15,789 bases of DNA, from assembly GCA_966210515.1 (NCBI GenBank), contig CBIHLM010000088.1, positions 1 through 15,789 on the forward strand, given 5' to 3'. Below the pieces are notes generated by a model that was not told the origin of the DNA, searched no databases, and saw nothing but the letters and a program-made list of their open reading frames with translations. The position numbers were made by a program, and so were the translations under genes. The DNA comes from Paradesertivirga sp966210515. Lineage in GTDB: Bacteria > Bacteroidota > Bacteroidia > Sphingobacteriales > Sphingobacteriaceae. Position 1 is the stretch's first letter. Every line of letters starts with the position of its first letter. This document shows, one piece after another, positions 14,379 to 15,789 of the stretch.

Positions 14379-15197
14379 TCAAATCGATCCCATCAACATC
14401 ATTTGCTCCATAGTCGGAGTCACACTTCCACCCTTGGGTTCTAACGTTACTGCGAATGCCTGCGCTGCTTTTATAGATTTCATTTTTACCATTCCCGCTG
14501 TATCGGTTTTGGCGTCAAAAACACCAAGATCCACCGGCTTACCGTCAACCAGCGCCCAAAGTTGATACTGATGTTCTGCATCGTTCGCAGGCATTTTGAG
14601 AGAAGCTAAGTCAATCATAACTTCTTCTTTTTCAGCGCTAAAAGCTACCATCATGCTCGCCGAAGGAGCATTTTGGGTTCCTTTGAGGTTTACAAGTTTG
14701 TATTGTTCAGGATTGTGAAATATTTTTAGTGATTGCCTTGCCTCATCAAGTTGACCCTCAACATAATTCACCCGACTAGAAAACTTCTGATTTGATTCGC
14801 GAAGAACAGCTATTTGATTATTTGATTCTCTAAGCTGACTGCTCAGATTAATAATGGCAATTAAGCTTATTAGCAATAAGGCGATTGAAGCGGCGAATGC
14901 ATATTTAAAGAAGTCCGTTTTATTTCCTGAATTTGCAATAGGAACCACGGGAGTATCTTTTTCTTCATCGGCTATTTCCAGCCTGTCTAAAATTTTTGAT
15001 CGGAGGTGCTCAGGTGCTTCTTCGGCATGTGCTTCCGAATATTTTTGTAATGATTTTTCAATTTCAACAAGTTCCTCCCTCAGTGCAGGGTGTTTTTCAA
15101 GCATTAATTCAACCTCATGCCTTTCAGTGACTGTTAAGTCGCCAAGGACGTAAAGCTCCAAAACTCCGCTTTCAATATATGTCTTTAAATCTTCCAA
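14379..15197 (-). CDS. Anti-sigma factor, RskA-like
   Basis: A 272-residue inner-membrane regulator. The cytosolic N-terminal part (about 1-75, IESGVLELYVLGDLTVTERHEVE...) is the sigma-binding domain seen in Bacteroidota anti-sigma factors; there is no HxxxCxxC zinc motif. A membrane helix lies at about 97-118, a coiled coil at about 120-155, and a C-terminal RskA-like domain at about 160-272 (MVAFSAEKEEVMIDLASL, YQLWALVDGKPVDLGVF). It should hold the ECF sigma factor encoded just upstream inactive until an envelope signal arrives. The start is TTG at 15197, one base after the sigma stop, which fits translational coupling; the first ATG is at residue 32 and would remove the conserved N-terminus. 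Confidence 0.9.
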   Translation of the reverse strand: MEDLKTYIESGVLELYVLGDLTVTERHEVELMLEKHPALREELVEIEKSLQKYSEAHAEEAPEHLRSKILDRLEIADEEKDTPVVPIANSGNKTDFFKYAFAASIALLLISLIAIINLSSQLRESNNQIAVLRESNQKFSSRVNYVEGQLDEARQSLKIFHNPEQYKLVNLKGTQNAPSASMMVAFSAEKEEVMIDLASLKMPANDAEHQYQLWALVDGKPVDLGVFDAKTDTAGMVKMKSIKAAQAFAVTLEPKGGSVTPTMEQMMLMGSI

Positions 15198-15198
15198 T

Positions 15199-15750
15199 TT
15201 AATTGAATAATTTTCTTAAACTGATAATCGCTAACCTCAGTCTTGTTTTTACTGTGCCAAGAGGTATCCCTAATTCTTCTGAAGCCTCAACATGCGTATA
15301 CCCTTTAAAATAAATTAGGTCTAAGACTGCTTTTGCTTCGGGCCTCAGATTATTTACCATGTCCCTTACGCCAAGAACTTCGGGGTTTAACGTTGTGTTC
15401 CGCTGTTCATCAATGCTAATTACGGAGTTTTCGATATCTTGGTTCTTGCTATTATTTCTGAAGTCTTTTGACCTCAATTTATCAATCGCCAGGTTACGGG
15501 CAAGATTCACCATCCATGTAAAGAGTCGTCCTTTTGTTTCATCATACGAATCAACAGAGTTCCATATTTTGACAAAAGTGTCTTGCAGTAAATCTTCAGC
15601 AAGTTCATGATCCTGGACAACTCTTACGATAACGCCAAATAAAGATGCTGAGTACATATCATACAATGCCTCAGATCCAATTTTTTGTTTCTGCCGCATC
15701 GCTTTTATTAGCTCGGCTTCAGGAAGTGATGTTTTCGTTTTTCTGCTCAA
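15199..15750 (-). CDS. ECF-family RNA polymerase sigma factor
   Basis: A 183-residue sigma factor with region 2 at about residues 28-95 (LYDMYSASLFGVIVRVVQDHELAEDLLQDTFVKIW... then NLAIDKLRSK) and region 4 at about 131-181 with a helix-turn-helix (VEASEELGIPLGTVKTRLRLAI). There is no region 1.1 or 3. The linker is polar (about 96-130). It is in one operon with its anti-sigma factor and is presumably released by it on an envelope signal. The start is taken as TTG at 15750; no in-frame ATG lies in the 39 bases that remain upstream, and the first ATG (residue 18) leaves only 12 residues before region 2. Confidence 0.9.
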   Translation of the reverse strand: MSRKTKTSLPEAELIKAMRQKQKIGSEALYDMYSASLFGVIVRVVQDHELAEDLLQDTFVKIWNSVDSYDETKGRLFTWMVNLARNLAIDKLRSKDFRNNSKNQDIENSVISIDEQRNTTLNPEVLGVRDMVNNLRPEAKAVLDLIYFKGYTHVEASEELGIPLGTVKTRLRLAIISLRKLFN

Positions 15751-15789
15751 AATCTTAATCTTTCCAATAATACTGAATGGTTTTTATAC

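Noticed and set aside
1..15789. Mobile elements, CRISPR arrays, tRNA or rRNA genes
   Set aside because: No transposase, integrase, regularly spaced repeats, cloverleaf or rRNA-like stretch was seen on either strand.

Overview
The window looks like chromosomal DNA of a Bacteroidota member, most likely Sphingobacteriaceae (Pedobacter-like). The basis is moderate-to-low GC, TAnnTTTG-type -7 promoter elements, weak Shine-Dalgarno signals, a PafA-type alkaline phosphatase, a DUF4407 membrane protein, and an ECF sigma/anti-sigma pair of the kind common in this phylum. This is inference from gene content. No rRNA, tRNA, insertion sequence, integrase or CRISPR array was seen.

Region 1 (1-3457, + strand) is a signalling locus made of two related units. 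Unit A is a single-domain response regulator followed by a soluble PAS-PAS histidine kinase. The kinase begins with an unrecognised module of about 80 residues. Unit B is a free-standing copy of that same module, then a second single-domain response regulator, then a 103-residue protein of unknown function. Both units are preceded by the same promoter architecture: two GTATTT-like half-sites spaced 21 bp apart, then a TAnnTTTG element. The module and the shared promoter elements are the most novel features of the window.

Region 2 (3509-7578, - strand) reads FHA-domain protein, then two tandem paralogous Hanks-type Ser/Thr kinases. The kinase domains are nearly alike (non-RD, HGD catalytic loop), each followed by one membrane helix. 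The C-termini are unrelated: a basic coiled coil in the upstream copy and an SH3b-like domain in the downstream copy. This suggests a phospho-Thr signalling module. No PP2C phosphatase lies inside the window.

Region 3 (7827-11218, + strand) holds a PafA-like secreted phosphatase, ThiE, a divergent thiamine-pyrophosphokinase-like protein and a GNAT acetyltransferase. All are closely spaced, although at least one internal promoter is likely.

Region 4 (11215-15750) holds an M28-family lipoprotein peptidase and a DUF4407 membrane protein (- strand), a rhodanese-like protein with a 66-residue two-helix membrane protein (+ strand), and an ECF sigma factor with its RskA-like anti-sigma factor (- strand) at the right end. 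Genes are tightly packed, and two convergent pairs have almost no intergenic space. No gene-free stretch exceeds about 250 bases.
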